Below, piece by piece: positions 9,076-17,838 of a stretch of DNA of 64,000 nucleotides (positions are counted from its first letter, which is position 1; every line of letters starts with the position of its first letter). Source of the DNA: Tepidisphaeraceae bacterium (GTDB lineage Bacteria; Planctomycetota; Phycisphaerae; Tepidisphaerales; Tepidisphaeraceae); the NCBI GenBank assembly GCA_035998445.1, contig DASYHQ010000013.1, positions 62,001 through 126,000 of the forward strand, given 5' to 3'. Both the position numbers and the translations under genes were made by a program. Under the pieces are notes generated by a model. That model was not told where the DNA came from, did not search any database, and saw only the letters and a list, made by a program, of their open reading frames with translations.

Positions 9076-9885
9076 TCAGTTCCAGAAGCTCCACTGGGTA
9101 CACGGGTACTTGACGTCAAACCCCTTGATGCCGTTGTACGTCTCGACGTGACCGTCCATGAACGCGACGTTGCCAGCGTTCCGCTTGTTATGGCGGAACA
9201 TCCATCCCCACTTCACGTAGGTCAAGCCGGTTCCCCAGTTCTCCGTATCGGGCGCGCCGCCCGGGACGCCGCCGACCGTCGTGAACCACTCGCTGTACAG
9301 CCCGCCGTCGTACCGCTCGGTGAACAGGATGATCTCGGACGGCGATACCTTACGGTTCCTCGGCCGCATGCGGATTTTATTTACGGCGGCGAACTCGTCT
9401 TTTGCCCCGGCGTACAGCGGCTCGGCGGCGGTCCACGCCGGCCGCAGCCACGAGTAGCTCGTCCACCGCGGGTCCCATGACTCGAGTGAGTTGTTGGGGT
9501 TAGCGTCCGACGGGCACAGCATGAATGCTTGTTTCTTCCGCTCGGTGGGGTCTTGGTCGACCGCCCTGTTCGCGTACGCCTGCAACTGCGTGATGGCCGT
9601 GCGGAAGTTCTGCCGTAGAGCGTTGTGGCCCCACGTACCGTCGGTACGCTGGCCGCAAAACTGCGCGGGAAGATAGCCCTTGTAATCGGCAGCGTAGGTC
9701 TCGGCCATCAGGAGCAACTGCCGCATGTTGCTCGCGCACTGAACGGTTCTAGCCGCCTCTCGGGCCTTGTTCAGGCTCGGCAGCAGGATGCTGATCAGCA
9801 ACGCGATGATGCCGATGACCACAAGCAGTTCCACCAGCGTGAAGCCGGTGATGCGAGACCGTTTTGATTTGAGAGGCGACGCCAT
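9076..9885 (-). CDS. Type II pseudopilin, planctomycete H-x9-DG type
   Basis: This 269-aa protein has a short basic leader, the prepilin cleavage site and helix ([19 protein letters not shown]), then [24 protein letters not shown], and a C-terminal DGH motif ([14 protein letters not shown]). AAGGGAG eight bases before the ATG supports the start. It is the last gene of a same-strand group with the two PEP-CTERM genes at 9919 and 11051 (33-nt and 46-nt gaps) and is likely co-transcribed with them. No pilus or secretion assembly genes lie nearby. Confidence 0.9.
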   Translation of the reverse strand: MASPLKSKRSRITGFTLVELLVVIGIIALLISILLPSLNKAREAARTVQCASNMRQLLLMAETYAADYKGYLPAQFCGQRTDGTWGHNALRQNFRTAITQLQAYANRAVDQDPTERKKQAFMLCPSDANPNNSLESWDPRWTSYSWLRPAWTAAEPLYAGAKDEFAAVNKIRMRPRNRKVSPSEIILFTERYDGGLYSEWFTTVGGVPGGAPDTENWGTGLTYVKWGWMFRHNKRNAGNVAFMDGHVETYNGIKGFDVKYPCTQWSFWN

Positions 9886-9918
9886 GTGATGCTCCCTTTT
9901 GACGGGTGAAGTGGTTCT

Positions 9919-11004
9919 CTAAGCAGTGCGAGATGACGAGGTGCAGCGACGCCGGCCAAAGGCGAAAAGGCCGGGGCCGATGAGGATCATCGCCCCCGGT
10001 TCCGGCACTGCTGCCACGCCGGCATCGGGATGGGTCGAAACGACGTCCCAGATCGTCTGCTGAAGCAGGTTGATCGTTTCGGCAGAGATGTTCGAGCGCG
10101 CCGGGTCGTCGGCCATGCCCGGCAGGTCGAAGTTGCCGCTGCCTGTGTAGGCGGTATAGGGCTGCGTCCAGGTGGTGGGGATCGTCATGCCCGCAGGGTT
10201 CTGCTTGTAAAGCGTGGCGAAGAAGGTGCTGCCGGTGATGAACGAACCCAGATTGCCGAAGTGGATGCCGTCGCCGTACAGCGCCGACACGTCGCTAAGG
10301 CCGGGGATCGATCCCGCCTTGGCGCGCTTGTCGATCTCGTACAGCACGTCGCCCACGGGCACCATGAGCACGCGCTTCGTCAGTTGCTGGCCATGGTCTT
10401 CACGGGCGCCGTCGAGCAGTTGCTTGAAGTAGTCGCGGGTCTCGTTCGTGTTGTCCCACCCGCCGGTGTACTTGCGGTCCCACTGTTCCTGGTAGTTGAA
10501 CGGCTTGTAGCCGGTCACCTTGTCGTTCGCATCCTTGAACTCGGCGCGGCGCGGCCAGCGGGAGTAGATGTAGACCTGCGCGTCCTTGTTGTCCGGGTTC
10601 TGCAGGGCAAGGTCAACGTAGCGGCTGACCGTGGCGCGGTCGCCAAACCCATCGTCCTGCGTCATCAGCCGATCGAACGGCTGAAGCGTGATGACGTCCC
10701 ACTTGTGGTTGACGAACGCATTGTTCGGCGCGCCGTAGGCCGCCTCGGTGAAGCCGGAATCCTGGTTCTTCCATAACCATTCCAGTGGCGCGCCGGGAAT
10801 CATGTGGCGGCCCATCGTGTATTGACCGCCCGCCTGGGCGGCCAGACTTCCGAGCCCACTATAATTGATCGTGTCGGTAACAGAATTACCGACGTGGTAC
10901 ACCTTCAGTGAAGGTGCCGCGGCCTCGGCCGTGGTGGCCGCCGACAAGGCGGCGGCCACCACGCCGCTTGCGATCATCGAAAGGGATTTGCTGGACAACA
11001 TCAT
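9919..11004 (-). CDS. Secreted SGNH-hydrolase-like PEP-CTERM protein
   Basis: A 361-aa protein with a signal peptide (cut near residue 29, TAEAA), an SGNH-like fold and a PEP-CTERM tail (VPEPGAMILIGPGLFAFG then RRR). YHVGNSVTD carries the block I Gly-Asn-Ser with candidate nucleophile S41; YGDGIHFGNLG near residue 245 looks like the block V Asp-x-x-His pair. A surface-tethered carbohydrate esterase is the best guess; DUF4886-type proteins look similar. The ATG at 11004 is chosen because TAGGAG lies nine bases before it; the frame also opens at a TTG three codons earlier. Confidence 0.75.
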   Translation of the reverse strand: MMLSSKSLSMIASGVVAAALSAATTAEAAAPSLKVYHVGNSVTDTINYSGLGSLAAQAGGQYTMGRHMIPGAPLEWLWKNQDSGFTEAAYGAPNNAFVNHKWDVITLQPFDRLMTQDDGFGDRATVSRYVDLALQNPDNKDAQVYIYSRWPRRAEFKDANDKVTGYKPFNYQEQWDRKYTGGWDNTNETRDYFKQLLDGAREDHGQQLTKRVLMVPVGDVLYEIDKRAKAGSIPGLSDVSALYGDGIHFGNLGSFITGSTFFATLYKQNPAGMTIPTTWTQPYTAYTGSGNFDLPGMADDPARSNISAETINLLQQTIWDVVSTHPDAGVAAVPEPGAMILIGPGLFAFGRRRCTSSSRTA

Positions 11005-11050
11005 CGGTGCCAACTCCTAAGTGTGCCTGACCAATCGACCGCGATGCACG

Positions 11051-11791
11051 CTAGCGCGACCGACGACGCAGCGCCAGCAGGCCGGCGAGTCCGAGCCCGG
11101 CGATCGAGGTCGGCTCTGGCACCGGGGCGGCATCGCCGACGGCGGTCCAGGTGTCGGCGGTGAAGAAACTCGACAGTGAGCCAGAGCTTGGGGCCGTTGC
11201 CCAATCCTCAGCGGTGAACGTGACGGACGCATCCCGTATGAAGCTCGCTGAATTCGCGTTGACAAGATTGAGGAATGCGTCTGGCGTGCCTTCGGTATCC
11301 GATTTCGCATTGGCACCGTAGAACAGGTCAACACGAGTCTGGTTCCAATTCAGATCGACGATTTTTACAACGAAGTCGAACGTCTCTGAGCCGGCAACGG
11401 TGGTAGTGTGGTCACTCGCCGTGCCGTCAAATCGCCAGTTTGTACCGCCACTCGTCTTGTGGATTCGGATGCCGTTTAAACTTCCACCCTCCGGTCCGGA
11501 CCGAAGGAGGTTCAACGTCAACGAGCCGCCCCATTGCGGATTGTCGTTGGGCGAGTAATTGAGCGTCCCACCGATATACCGGGTTCGTGTAGCGTCCGGA
11601 CTGCCACTGTCCGGGTCGGTGAACTGTCCCGTAGCCGGGTCCAAAGGCGTTGTGGCAGACTGGGTGACGCTCTCACCGCCCGTGGTAGAAAAGCTGGGCG
11701 CAAAACCCGGGTAATACGTTACAGCGGCGTCAGCTGCGCCGGTCGACAACAACAACGTGCAAGCAATTGTCCCAAAAGCAATTCGCGACAT
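11051..11791 (-). CDS. Secreted PEP-CTERM protein of unknown function
   Basis: The 246-aa protein has a signal peptide (cut near residue 22, GAADAA), a beta-rich middle without a family I recognise (GGTLNYSPNDNPQWGGSLTL, FDFVVKIVDLNWNQTRVD, VTFTAEDWATAP) and a PEP-CTERM tail (VPEPTSIAGLGLAGLLAL then RRRSR). The start is fixed by GAGGGAGAATAG before the ATG. It is the first gene of a same-strand run with the SGNH-like and pseudopilin genes and is divergent from the XylR-type regulator at 11950, which probably controls the run. Confidence 0.85.
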   Translation of the reverse strand: MSRIAFGTIACTLLLSTGAADAAVTYYPGFAPSFSTTGGESVTQSATTPLDPATGQFTDPDSGSPDATRTRYIGGTLNYSPNDNPQWGGSLTLNLLRSGPEGGSLNGIRIHKTSGGTNWRFDGTASDHTTTVAGSETFDFVVKIVDLNWNQTRVDLFYGANAKSDTEGTPDAFLNLVNANSASFIRDASVTFTAEDWATAPSSGSLSSFFTADTWTAVGDAAPVPEPTSIAGLGLAGLLALRRRSR

Positions 11792-11859
11792 CTATTCTCC
11801 CTCGAAGTGGAAGGCCAGCATTCCGATGCTGTAGCCCTTAGGCCGTACTATCCATCACG

Positions 11860-11890
11860 TTCCCCAAAGTTCCAATTCACTTTCCCAACT
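11860..11890. promoter_or_regulatory. 21-nt-spaced direct repeat, candidate XylR-type operator
   Basis: TTCCCCAA at 11860 recurs as TTTCCCAA at 11881, a 21-nt spacing, with a further GTTCCAA at 11869. The position is midway between the PEP-CTERM gene and the second XylR-type regulator. A TATATT at 11920 could be the -10 of the regulator's promoter. Confidence 0.35.
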
Positions 11891-11949
11891 GTGTTTTTCC
11901 ACTTTTCGACAGAGCATGGTATATTTGCATGTCCAGTGAGGCTCGTACG

Positions 11950-13128
11950 ATGACGAATCAGCGACCCATCTCCGTTATGGCGGCCGTGAGTCTCGGCGTA
12001 CAGGCACCCCACGTGGCCGGTGTGCTCGCGGGGATCAACGCCGTTGCCGTGGCTCGCGGTTGGGTCCTGCACATGTACGATCCGGGCCAGTTTTTGCGGC
12101 CCGCAATGATCGACCACAAGCCGGACCTCATGGTGGCAGTGATGACCGGTGATCTGCCGGAAGAGCTGCTCAATGGCAGTTCGGGCGTGCCATTGGTAGC
12201 GGCAGGACTGGACCTGTCAGACAGGGGGGTGGTGTCCGTGGACGTCGACGACGAGGCGGCCGGAGAGTTGGCAGGCCAGCACTTGGCCTCGCGCGGGTTG
12301 CGAACGCTTGCCGCGTTCGGTTTCTGGCAGCATGGGTGGGCACTTCGTCGCGTGGTCGGCTTCCGCAGGGCCGCGATGAACGCCGGCATCCCTTGCGTGG
12401 TCAGTGGATGGCCAGATGTCACCACTGACCCCCCGATCGGCGACGCGGGCCTTAGCAAGCCGATCGAGATCCGGGCGTGGCTGCTTTCGCTGCCGAAACC
12501 GACGGGCATGATGATTTGCTGCGACGCGTGGGCTCAATTGATCACCAATCAGGCGCGCTTGGCTGGCATTCGGGTGCCGGAAGACCTCGCGCTCGTTGGG
12601 ATCGACAATAACCCCCAGGTCTGCGAGCTGATGCACCCACCCCTGTCGAGCGTGGACATCCCATGGCGGCGCATCGGTTACGACGCTGCGCAGCTTGGCG
12701 AGCGGTTGCTGAGGCGGGAGTCGATCGACGTGCGCCGCATCGCGCTGCCACCGGCGGGCGTTGTCGCGCGACGCAGCAGTGATGTGCTGGCCGTGGACGA
12801 CCCGGACGTGGCCGCGGCACTGGCGTTCATTCACGCCCGCGCCGACCGCCCCGTCACCGTCGCCCAGATCCTTCGCCACGTGCCGGTGTATCAGCACCGG
12901 CTCGAACGGAAGTTCAAGCAGTTGGTCGGCCGACGCATGCAACAGGAGATCCGGCGCGTCCACGTCGAACTAGCCAAGCGCCTGCTGACCGCCACCGACC
13001 TGCCGATGCCCGACGTCGCCGTGAAGAGCGGTTTCGCCAACGCCAGCAAGCTGTCGGTGGCCTTCCGCACCGAGACCGGACAGACGCCGAGCGACTTTCG
13101 CCGTCGCTTTCGTCTCGCGCCACTGTAA
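11950..13128 (+). CDS. XylR-type AraC-family regulator with periplasmic-binding-like sensor
   Basis: A 392-aa protein with a LacI-like sensor domain (ISVMAAVSLGVQAPHVAGVL; LVGIDNNPQVCELMHPPLSS) and a C-terminal AraC double helix-turn-helix (YQHRLERKFKQLVGRRMQQE, KSGFANASKLSVAFRTETG). It has the same design as the regulators at 5001 and 15487 but differs enough in the sensor to bind another ligand. Two starts are possible: the ATG at 11929 and the ATG at 11950; the second has GTGAGG eight bases upstream and was chosen. Its likely targets are the divergent PEP-CTERM, SGNH and pseudopilin genes at 9076-11791. Confidence 0.9.
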   Translation: MTNQRPISVMAAVSLGVQAPHVAGVLAGINAVAVARGWVLHMYDPGQFLRPAMIDHKPDLMVAVMTGDLPEELLNGSSGVPLVAAGLDLSDRGVVSVDVDDEAAGELAGQHLASRGLRTLAAFGFWQHGWALRRVVGFRRAAMNAGIPCVVSGWPDVTTDPPIGDAGLSKPIEIRAWLLSLPKPTGMMICCDAWAQLITNQARLAGIRVPEDLALVGIDNNPQVCELMHPPLSSVDIPWRRIGYDAAQLGERLLRRESIDVRRIALPPAGVVARRSSDVLAVDDPDVAAALAFIHARADRPVTVAQILRHVPVYQHRLERKFKQLVGRRMQQEIRRVHVELAKRLLTATDLPMPDVAVKSGFANASKLSVAFRTETGQTPSDFRRRFRLAPL

Positions 13129-13239
13129 CAGGGCCGGAGTCGCGCTCATTCTCGGTACGCAGTTGTGATGCAGCGTAATCATGCAGAAATGCAGATGTTC
13201 GAATCAGACTTAGCATCGTTGGCGCGTGCGGCGGAACTT

Positions 13240-14259
13240 CTATCCAATTCTAGGGCCGGGCGCAAGCGGACATACTGATTCTCCAGGGTACACAAGACCA
13301 ATCTGCCGGCGGATCTCATCCATAACCTCCATGCGCTCTATAACTTCAGAACTGGGGAGGAGCGGGCTCTCGGTGAGGCCCAGGCGAAGGCAGCGCATCG
13401 TTTCGTTCGCTTGATAACAGCTCGCAGGCAGTGGGAGCTTTGGCTCGACGGTCAGTGGCTCCTGTCCATTCCGAAGCAGTGTGGCCCCGTGCGCCCAGGT
13501 GAACTGTTCAACATGAATTTGACCTTCGGTGCCGATGATGCACCCGCGGTGGGGCGTGCGGGTTCGGTTGGCGCAAGACAAGACTGCTAACCCGCCTCTG
13601 GGATACTTCAACACCATGGCGGCCTGCTCGTCGACGCCGGTGGCGCAAAGAGTGCCTTGGGCGGAGATACCGATCGGCCCGAGCCCCAAGGCCATCGTAG
13701 CGAATGCCAGGGAATAGCATCCCACGTCGAGCAGACAACCGCCGCGTCGCTCCATAGAGAAGTGCCGCTTCTCGGGATCCCACTCCGTGCAAAACCCGAA
13801 ATCGGCGATCACCTGCCGCACGTCACCGATCTGTCCTTCAGCCAGCCAGCCTGCCATCACGCGGGCGGCGGGCAGGAAGCGAGACCACAGCCCCTCCATG
13901 CAGAACACGCCCTTCTCCTTCGCCAGTGCGATGACCGCCTTGGCCTCGTCCGCGTTGATGGTGAACGGCTTCTCGACGAGCACTGCTTTGCCCTGACCGA
14001 TGAGTTCCAACGCATGCTCCGCGTGGAATTGAGGGGCAGACGCGATGTAGACGGCGTCGACGTCCGGATCCCTCGCCAGCGCCGCCACGCTGTCATAGCA
14101 GTGAGGCACACCGAACTGGTGGCCAAAGGCATCGGCGCTGGCCTGAAAGCGCGACGCGACCGCGATGACTTTCGCGTCGGGTAGCGCAGCCATCGCCTTC
14201 GCAAATTCCTTGGCATAGCCGGTACCAACAATGCCCCAGCGAGTGATCGGTTGAATCAT
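13240..14259 (-). CDS. Gfo/Idh/MocA-family sugar dehydrogenase
   Basis: This 339-aa NAD(P)-dependent oxidoreductase has an N-terminal Rossmann fold (WGIVGTGYAKEFAKAM) and the family's EKP motif (VLVEKPFTIN), followed by the C-terminal alpha/beta domain with LLDVGCYSL. It is closest in look to the dihydrodiol/xylose dehydrogenase branch. The likely reaction is oxidation or epimerisation of a free sugar or sugar acid in the cytosol. The ATG at 14259 is used; the frame opens earlier only at a TTG. It is divergent from the sugar isomerase at 14616, with which it may form a pathway, and a copy of the 41-nt motif lies between them pointing towards this gene. Confidence 0.9.
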   Translation of the reverse strand: MIQPITRWGIVGTGYAKEFAKAMAALPDAKVIAVASRFQASADAFGHQFGVPHCYDSVAALARDPDVDAVYIASAPQFHAEHALELIGQGKAVLVEKPFTINADEAKAVIALAKEKGVFCMEGLWSRFLPAARVMAGWLAEGQIGDVRQVIADFGFCTEWDPEKRHFSMERRGGCLLDVGCYSLAFATMALGLGPIGISAQGTLCATGVDEQAAMVLKYPRGGLAVLSCANRTRTPHRGCIIGTEGQIHVEQFTWAHGATLLRNGQEPLTVEPKLPLPASCYQANETMRCLRLGLTESPLLPSSEVIERMEVMDEIRRQIGLVYPGESVCPLAPGPRIG

Positions 14260-14428
14260 ATGGTTGAAGGTGCGTTGGACAGATGGCGGTGCCAACAAGT
14301 TATGCCGATATCCGGGCTACAGGTCTTGCGAACTGGACGTTCCGGACGATATAGCTTTAGCCTGCCGGCCGTAAAACGGCCACGACTCTGTCGAGCCACC
14401 TGCTCATTGTGCCCCGGGTTTCACGCCA

Positions 14429-14469
14429 GCCAATGTCACTGAGCGCAGGAATCTCTCTCGTTTGGCGCA
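14429..14469 (-). promoter_or_regulatory. 41-nt conserved motif, copy 3
   Basis: Read on the minus strand this is TGCGCC, 17 nt, TGCGC, 5 nt, GACATTGGC. It agrees with the copies at 16648, 32536 and 39986 at most positions and has exactly the same length. Its downstream edge is 170 nt before the Gfo/Idh/MocA start. The surrounding 14260-14615 region holds nothing else recognised. Confidence 0.7.
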
Positions 14470-14615
14470 CCCAATGAACGGTGTGGAACGTGCTGGGGGC
14501 GCGGCGGCAGGGTTGCGTTCGCAGGGCATTCAAACATCCAGGGATATTGGCCAGTTCGCCAGCCCGGGCGTTGAACAGACCGATCAATCTTTTACTGCGT
14601 AGAAGAGGTTACATC

Positions 14616-15461
14616 ATGAATCCGTTACAGGGCGCGTTGCGTGTGGGTGGCCCGGTGTTCGTGAAGACCGACGATCCTGTTGAACTCGCACGCGCGCACC
14701 GCGACGCCGGGTGGTCGGCGGCCCTCGGTCCACCGATTGACCCCGGCGACTCGAGCCAAGCCCGCCGGGTGCGAGACGCTTTTGCAGCCGTGGACGTGAT
14801 GTTGGCGGAGGTTGGGGCCTGGGGCAACATGATCTCACCCGACACCGCGCGGCGAACGGCGAGCCTCGCGAAGGTGACGCGCAAACTCGCCGAGGCCGAC
14901 GCGCTGGCTGCGCGGTGCTGCATCAATTACCTGGGGACGCTCGATCCCGACACCGACTTCGGTCCGCACCCCGCTAATCTGACCCCCGATGCGTTCGACC
15001 TTGCCGTGGAAACGATTCGCGCGGTCATCGATGCCGTGCGTCCGACCCGAACGAAGTTCTGTCTGGAGATGATGCAGTGGATCATTCCCGATAGCGTCGA
15101 GATCTACGCAGATTTGATTCGCGCCGTCGACCGCAATGCGTTTGCCGCGCACGTGGATCCAGTGAACCTCGTGCTCACGCCGCGTCAGTACTTTGATACC
15201 GGAAAACTCATACGCCATGCCTTTGCCGTACTTGGTCCGCACGTGGTCAGCTGCCATGCGAAGGACGTCGTGTTGCGATACTCCCTTGGGCTGCACATGG
15301 ACGAGGTGCCGCCCGGCAAGGGCGCGATGGATTACGTGACGTACCTTCGCGAGATCCGCGAACTGGGGCGAGACGTCCCGTTGCTCATCGAGCACCTGGG
15401 CTCGGCCGAGGAGTATGAACAAGCCCGCCTGCACTTGGCGGCATGTGATCGGCCGCACTGA
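14616..15461 (+). CDS. Sugar phosphate isomerase/epimerase-like TIM-barrel protein
   Basis: A 281-aa member of the AP-endonuclease-2 / xylose-isomerase-like barrel family. Candidate metal-binding residues are seen in KFCLEMMQW (Glu), AAHVDPVNL (Asp and His), VSCHAKDV (His) and LLIEHLG (Glu), the usual four-site pattern. Such enzymes isomerise or epimerise sugars or keto-inositols with a divalent metal. The ATG at 14616 follows AGAAGAGG; an earlier ATG at 14481 would add 45 residues unlike the family. It is divergent from the dehydrogenase at 13240, suggesting a shared pathway. Confidence 0.87.
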   Translation: MNPLQGALRVGGPVFVKTDDPVELARAHRDAGWSAALGPPIDPGDSSQARRVRDAFAAVDVMLAEVGAWGNMISPDTARRTASLAKVTRKLAEADALAARCCINYLGTLDPDTDFGPHPANLTPDAFDLAVETIRAVIDAVRPTRTKFCLEMMQWIIPDSVEIYADLIRAVDRNAFAAHVDPVNLVLTPRQYFDTGKLIRHAFAVLGPHVVSCHAKDVVLRYSLGLHMDEVPPGKGAMDYVTYLREIRELGRDVPLLIEHLGSAEEYEQARLHLAACDRPH

Positions 15462-15486
15462 CACGACGCGCCGTAGGCTCGTTCCG

Positions 15487-16611
15487 TCATCGGAAGCGGT
15501 AATGCTTGCGATACTCGCCAGGCGTCGTGTTCAGCCGCCGCTGAAACGCGCGGTACATTTGCAGGGCGGTCGCAAATCCCGACGACCTGGCGATGTCAGG
15601 CGCGCGCAGGTCAGTCTGAGCGAGCATGCGCTTCGCACGCTCGATCCGCGCGTGCTCAATCTCGTACATCACCGTTCGCCCCATGACGCGCTTGAATCGG
15701 ATCTGCAGCGTCCGGCGGCTGAGGCGGGCGGCGTCGGCGACGTCGTCGTAGTCGATCTGGTGTTCGGCGTTCTCGTGGATGAAACGCATTGCGGCAATGA
15801 TGTCCGGATCGCTGACTGCCTGCAGGTCGGACGACGCGCGGGTCACCACGCCGGTAGGGGGCAATAGGATCGGGCCCGAGGGTGGCGCCTTCCCCCGCAT
15901 CAACTGGTCGAGCAGCCGCGTCGCCTCGAAACCGATCTGCTCGGCCGGCACGTCGATGCTCGAGATCGGCACGAACGACTGCGTGCAGGCCAGCTCGTCG
16001 TTGTTCACGCCAAGCAACGCCGCCTCCTGCGGCACGTTGATGTCGGCCTGAACGCACATGTCGCTCAAGTGTCGCACCATCCGGTCATCGGCGCCAAAGC
16101 CGGCGAAGGGTTTGGGCACTTCGCGCAACCAGCCGATGACGTACTCGTCGTAGTCGGCTGAATGCATGCCGACGAAGTTCATGCGATGCACACGGTGCCC
16201 GGCCGCCTCCACCGCTTCCGTGAACGCTGCTTCTCGAAGTTCGGAGTAGACCGCCTCACGCCTCACGATGTAGACGAAGTGTTCGTACTGCCGCTCGAGA
16301 AAGTACGCCGCCGCCATCGCGCCGATCGCGTGGTCATCCGGCGCCACCCGTGGCAAATCTGCCGCCTCCGGAAGGACGCGGGTTGTATCCACCACCGGAA
16401 AATCCTTGGTCCGCAGGTATTCCAATTCGCGCGGCGCAGTCAGATGTGTCAGCGCACCTCGGATCTGAAAGTTCTCGAAGAGCCATGGCGAAAACGACTC
16501 GACGAACAGCCACCGTTTCAGGGGAAACGTGTATCGGATAATTCCCCGGATTACGCCGCGCTCATAGTGGTAGTCGGGCGGAACCAACATCGAGATTCGG
16601 TCGACTTTCAT
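15487..16611 (-). CDS. XylR-type AraC-family regulator with periplasmic-binding-like sensor
   Basis: The 374-aa protein has a LacI-like sensor (residues 1 to about 265: DRISMLVPPDYHYERGVIRG, ALLGVNNDELACTQSFVPIS) and a C-terminal AraC domain (SRRTLQIRFKRVMGR, RSSGFATALQMYRAFQRRLN). AGAGGTG six bases before the ATG at 16611 sets the start; a GTG three codons earlier is less likely. One copy of the 41-nt motif lies 36 bases upstream of its start, so this regulator is the best candidate to recognise all four copies. It ends 25 bases past the convergent isomerase gene. Confidence 0.9.
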   Translation of the reverse strand: MKVDRISMLVPPDYHYERGVIRGIIRYTFPLKRWLFVESFSPWLFENFQIRGALTHLTAPRELEYLRTKDFPVVDTTRVLPEAADLPRVAPDDHAIGAMAAAYFLERQYEHFVYIVRREAVYSELREAAFTEAVEAAGHRVHRMNFVGMHSADYDEYVIGWLREVPKPFAGFGADDRMVRHLSDMCVQADINVPQEAALLGVNNDELACTQSFVPISSIDVPAEQIGFEATRLLDQLMRGKAPPSGPILLPPTGVVTRASSDLQAVSDPDIIAAMRFIHENAEHQIDYDDVADAARLSRRTLQIRFKRVMGRTVMYEIEHARIERAKRMLAQTDLRAPDIARSSGFATALQMYRAFQRRLNTTPGEYRKHYRFR

Positions 16612-16647
16612 CCAATGCACCTCTGGCCTTTGATCCTACGACCTCTT

Positions 16648-16688
16648 TGCGCCAAACGATAGACATTTCTGCGCAGGACGACATTGGC
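16648..16688 (+). promoter_or_regulatory. 41-nt conserved motif, copy 1
   Basis: Reads TGCGCC, AAACGATAGACATTTC, TGCGC, AGGAC, GACATTGGC. The TGCGC half-sites are 22 nt apart. It sits in the divergent region between the third XylR-type regulator and the PEP-CTERM gene at 16957. Confidence 0.7.
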
Positions 16689-16956
16689 TGCTGAAATTTA
16701 TGAGTAATATTATGAGGGTTGAAGGGCCGGTCCCCACGGGGCCGTCGCGCGGTGTACGCAGTCGCTGAGACCGCCCTCGGTACACCGCCGCGTCCAGATG
16801 CTGGAGTCTTCGATTCGCAGAGAACGCACCGTTGTGACGGTGTTCACTTGTTCGATGGCGAAGGTGGCCGTCAACCGTCCTGTCCGTTTGATGACGCTGC
16901 TGATGTCACGTGTGTGGCAGGCGGAGTCGGTCTACCTGTTTTCCCTTGGAGGAAGA
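16689..16956 (+). other. Long GC-rich leader before a PEP-CTERM gene
   Basis: No gene is apparent. The stretch contains complementary arms GCGGTGTAC (16749-16757) and GTACACCGC (16780-16788), and a GGCCGG..CCCC..GGGGCCG element just before them. It may be a structured 5' leader; the ribosome site TTGGAGGAAG ends it. Confidence 0.3.
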
Positions 16957-17820
16957 ATGAATCGCTTCTTGTTGTGTGCCGCGGCCGTTTCCGTTCTGTC
17001 CGCAAGCACCGTTTCGATGGCGGCTTTTACTTACGACTTTAACGCTGGTCAGACAGACTTTACTAACAACTTTAGCGCGACTGGCAACAACTCAGTTCTC
17101 CCAACAAACGGGCTGTCGGGAGGCGGTGGCCTCGATCGTACAACCGGCGGCGGCGCGTACGTCTACTATAAGACGTCGCTTGGACAGTTCACTACAGCCG
17201 GTCAAACGGCTTCGCTCTCCTACTACTTCCTTGGTTCGGCAAACAACACTGCTGGCGTGAATGACTTCCTGGGGTTCTCGACCAACATTGCGAACGGGAA
17301 CCCGACGTCGACGAACAACACGAACAATATTGTGGCTGGTGTGAAGGCGCAGCTCGTCAATAACGCACTCGTGAACAGCGCGTATTCCAACACGTCGTCG
17401 CGGATCGAAACCAGCAACAACAGCGGAAGTGGGCTTGTTGCCACGGCCGGTCCCACGACGTTCACCCTTCCGGTTAATGGCACCAGTCCTGCTCAGTGGT
17501 TCTATCAGACGCTCTCCCTGACGTACAACGGTAGCGGGAGCTTCGATGTCGCCACCTCGCTGCACAACTCGTCCAACACCGGTGCGATTGGTACGCTATT
17601 GGACAGCTACTCCGTCACGCGCACGGGTCTGACTTCGCTCGAAAACGCCCCGATCTACGGTGGCTTTCAAGTCTTCAGCGGCAGCAATTCGAACATTCGC
17701 GCTGGCGCCGCAGACAACTTCACCGCCAACGAGATTGCTGCGGTCCCCGAACCAACTTCCCTGGCCGCCCTCGGCTTGGCCGGGCTGCTGGGTCTGCGCC
17801 GTCGCGCTCGGTCGATGTAA
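16957..17820 (+). CDS. Secreted PEP-CTERM protein of unknown function
   Basis: A 287-aa protein: signal peptide (cut near residue 22, VSMAA), a low-charge Asn/Thr/Ser/Gly-rich beta domain (TYDFNAGQTDFTNNF, YVYYKTSLGQFTTAGQT, DFLGFSTNI) and a textbook PEP-CTERM tail (VPEPTSLAALGLAGLLGL then RRRAR). TTGGAGGAAGA before the ATG fixes the start and rules out an in-frame upstream extension to 16798. The middle resembles LamG/concanavalin-like jelly rolls seen in this protein class, but no binding residues can be named. It is divergent from the XylR-type regulator at 15487 and followed by an intrinsic terminator. Confidence 0.88.
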   Translation: MNRFLLCAAAVSVLSASTVSMAAFTYDFNAGQTDFTNNFSATGNNSVLPTNGLSGGGGLDRTTGGGAYVYYKTSLGQFTTAGQTASLSYYFLGSANNTAGVNDFLGFSTNIANGNPTSTNNTNNIVAGVKAQLVNNALVNSAYSNTSSRIETSNNSGSGLVATAGPTTFTLPVNGTSPAQWFYQTLSLTYNGSGSFDVATSLHNSSNTGAIGTLLDSYSVTRTGLTSLENAPIYGGFQVFSGSNSNIRAGAADNFTANEIAAVPEPTSLAALGLAGLLGLRRRARSM

Positions 17821-17838
17821 CCGATCTTACTCTTCAAC

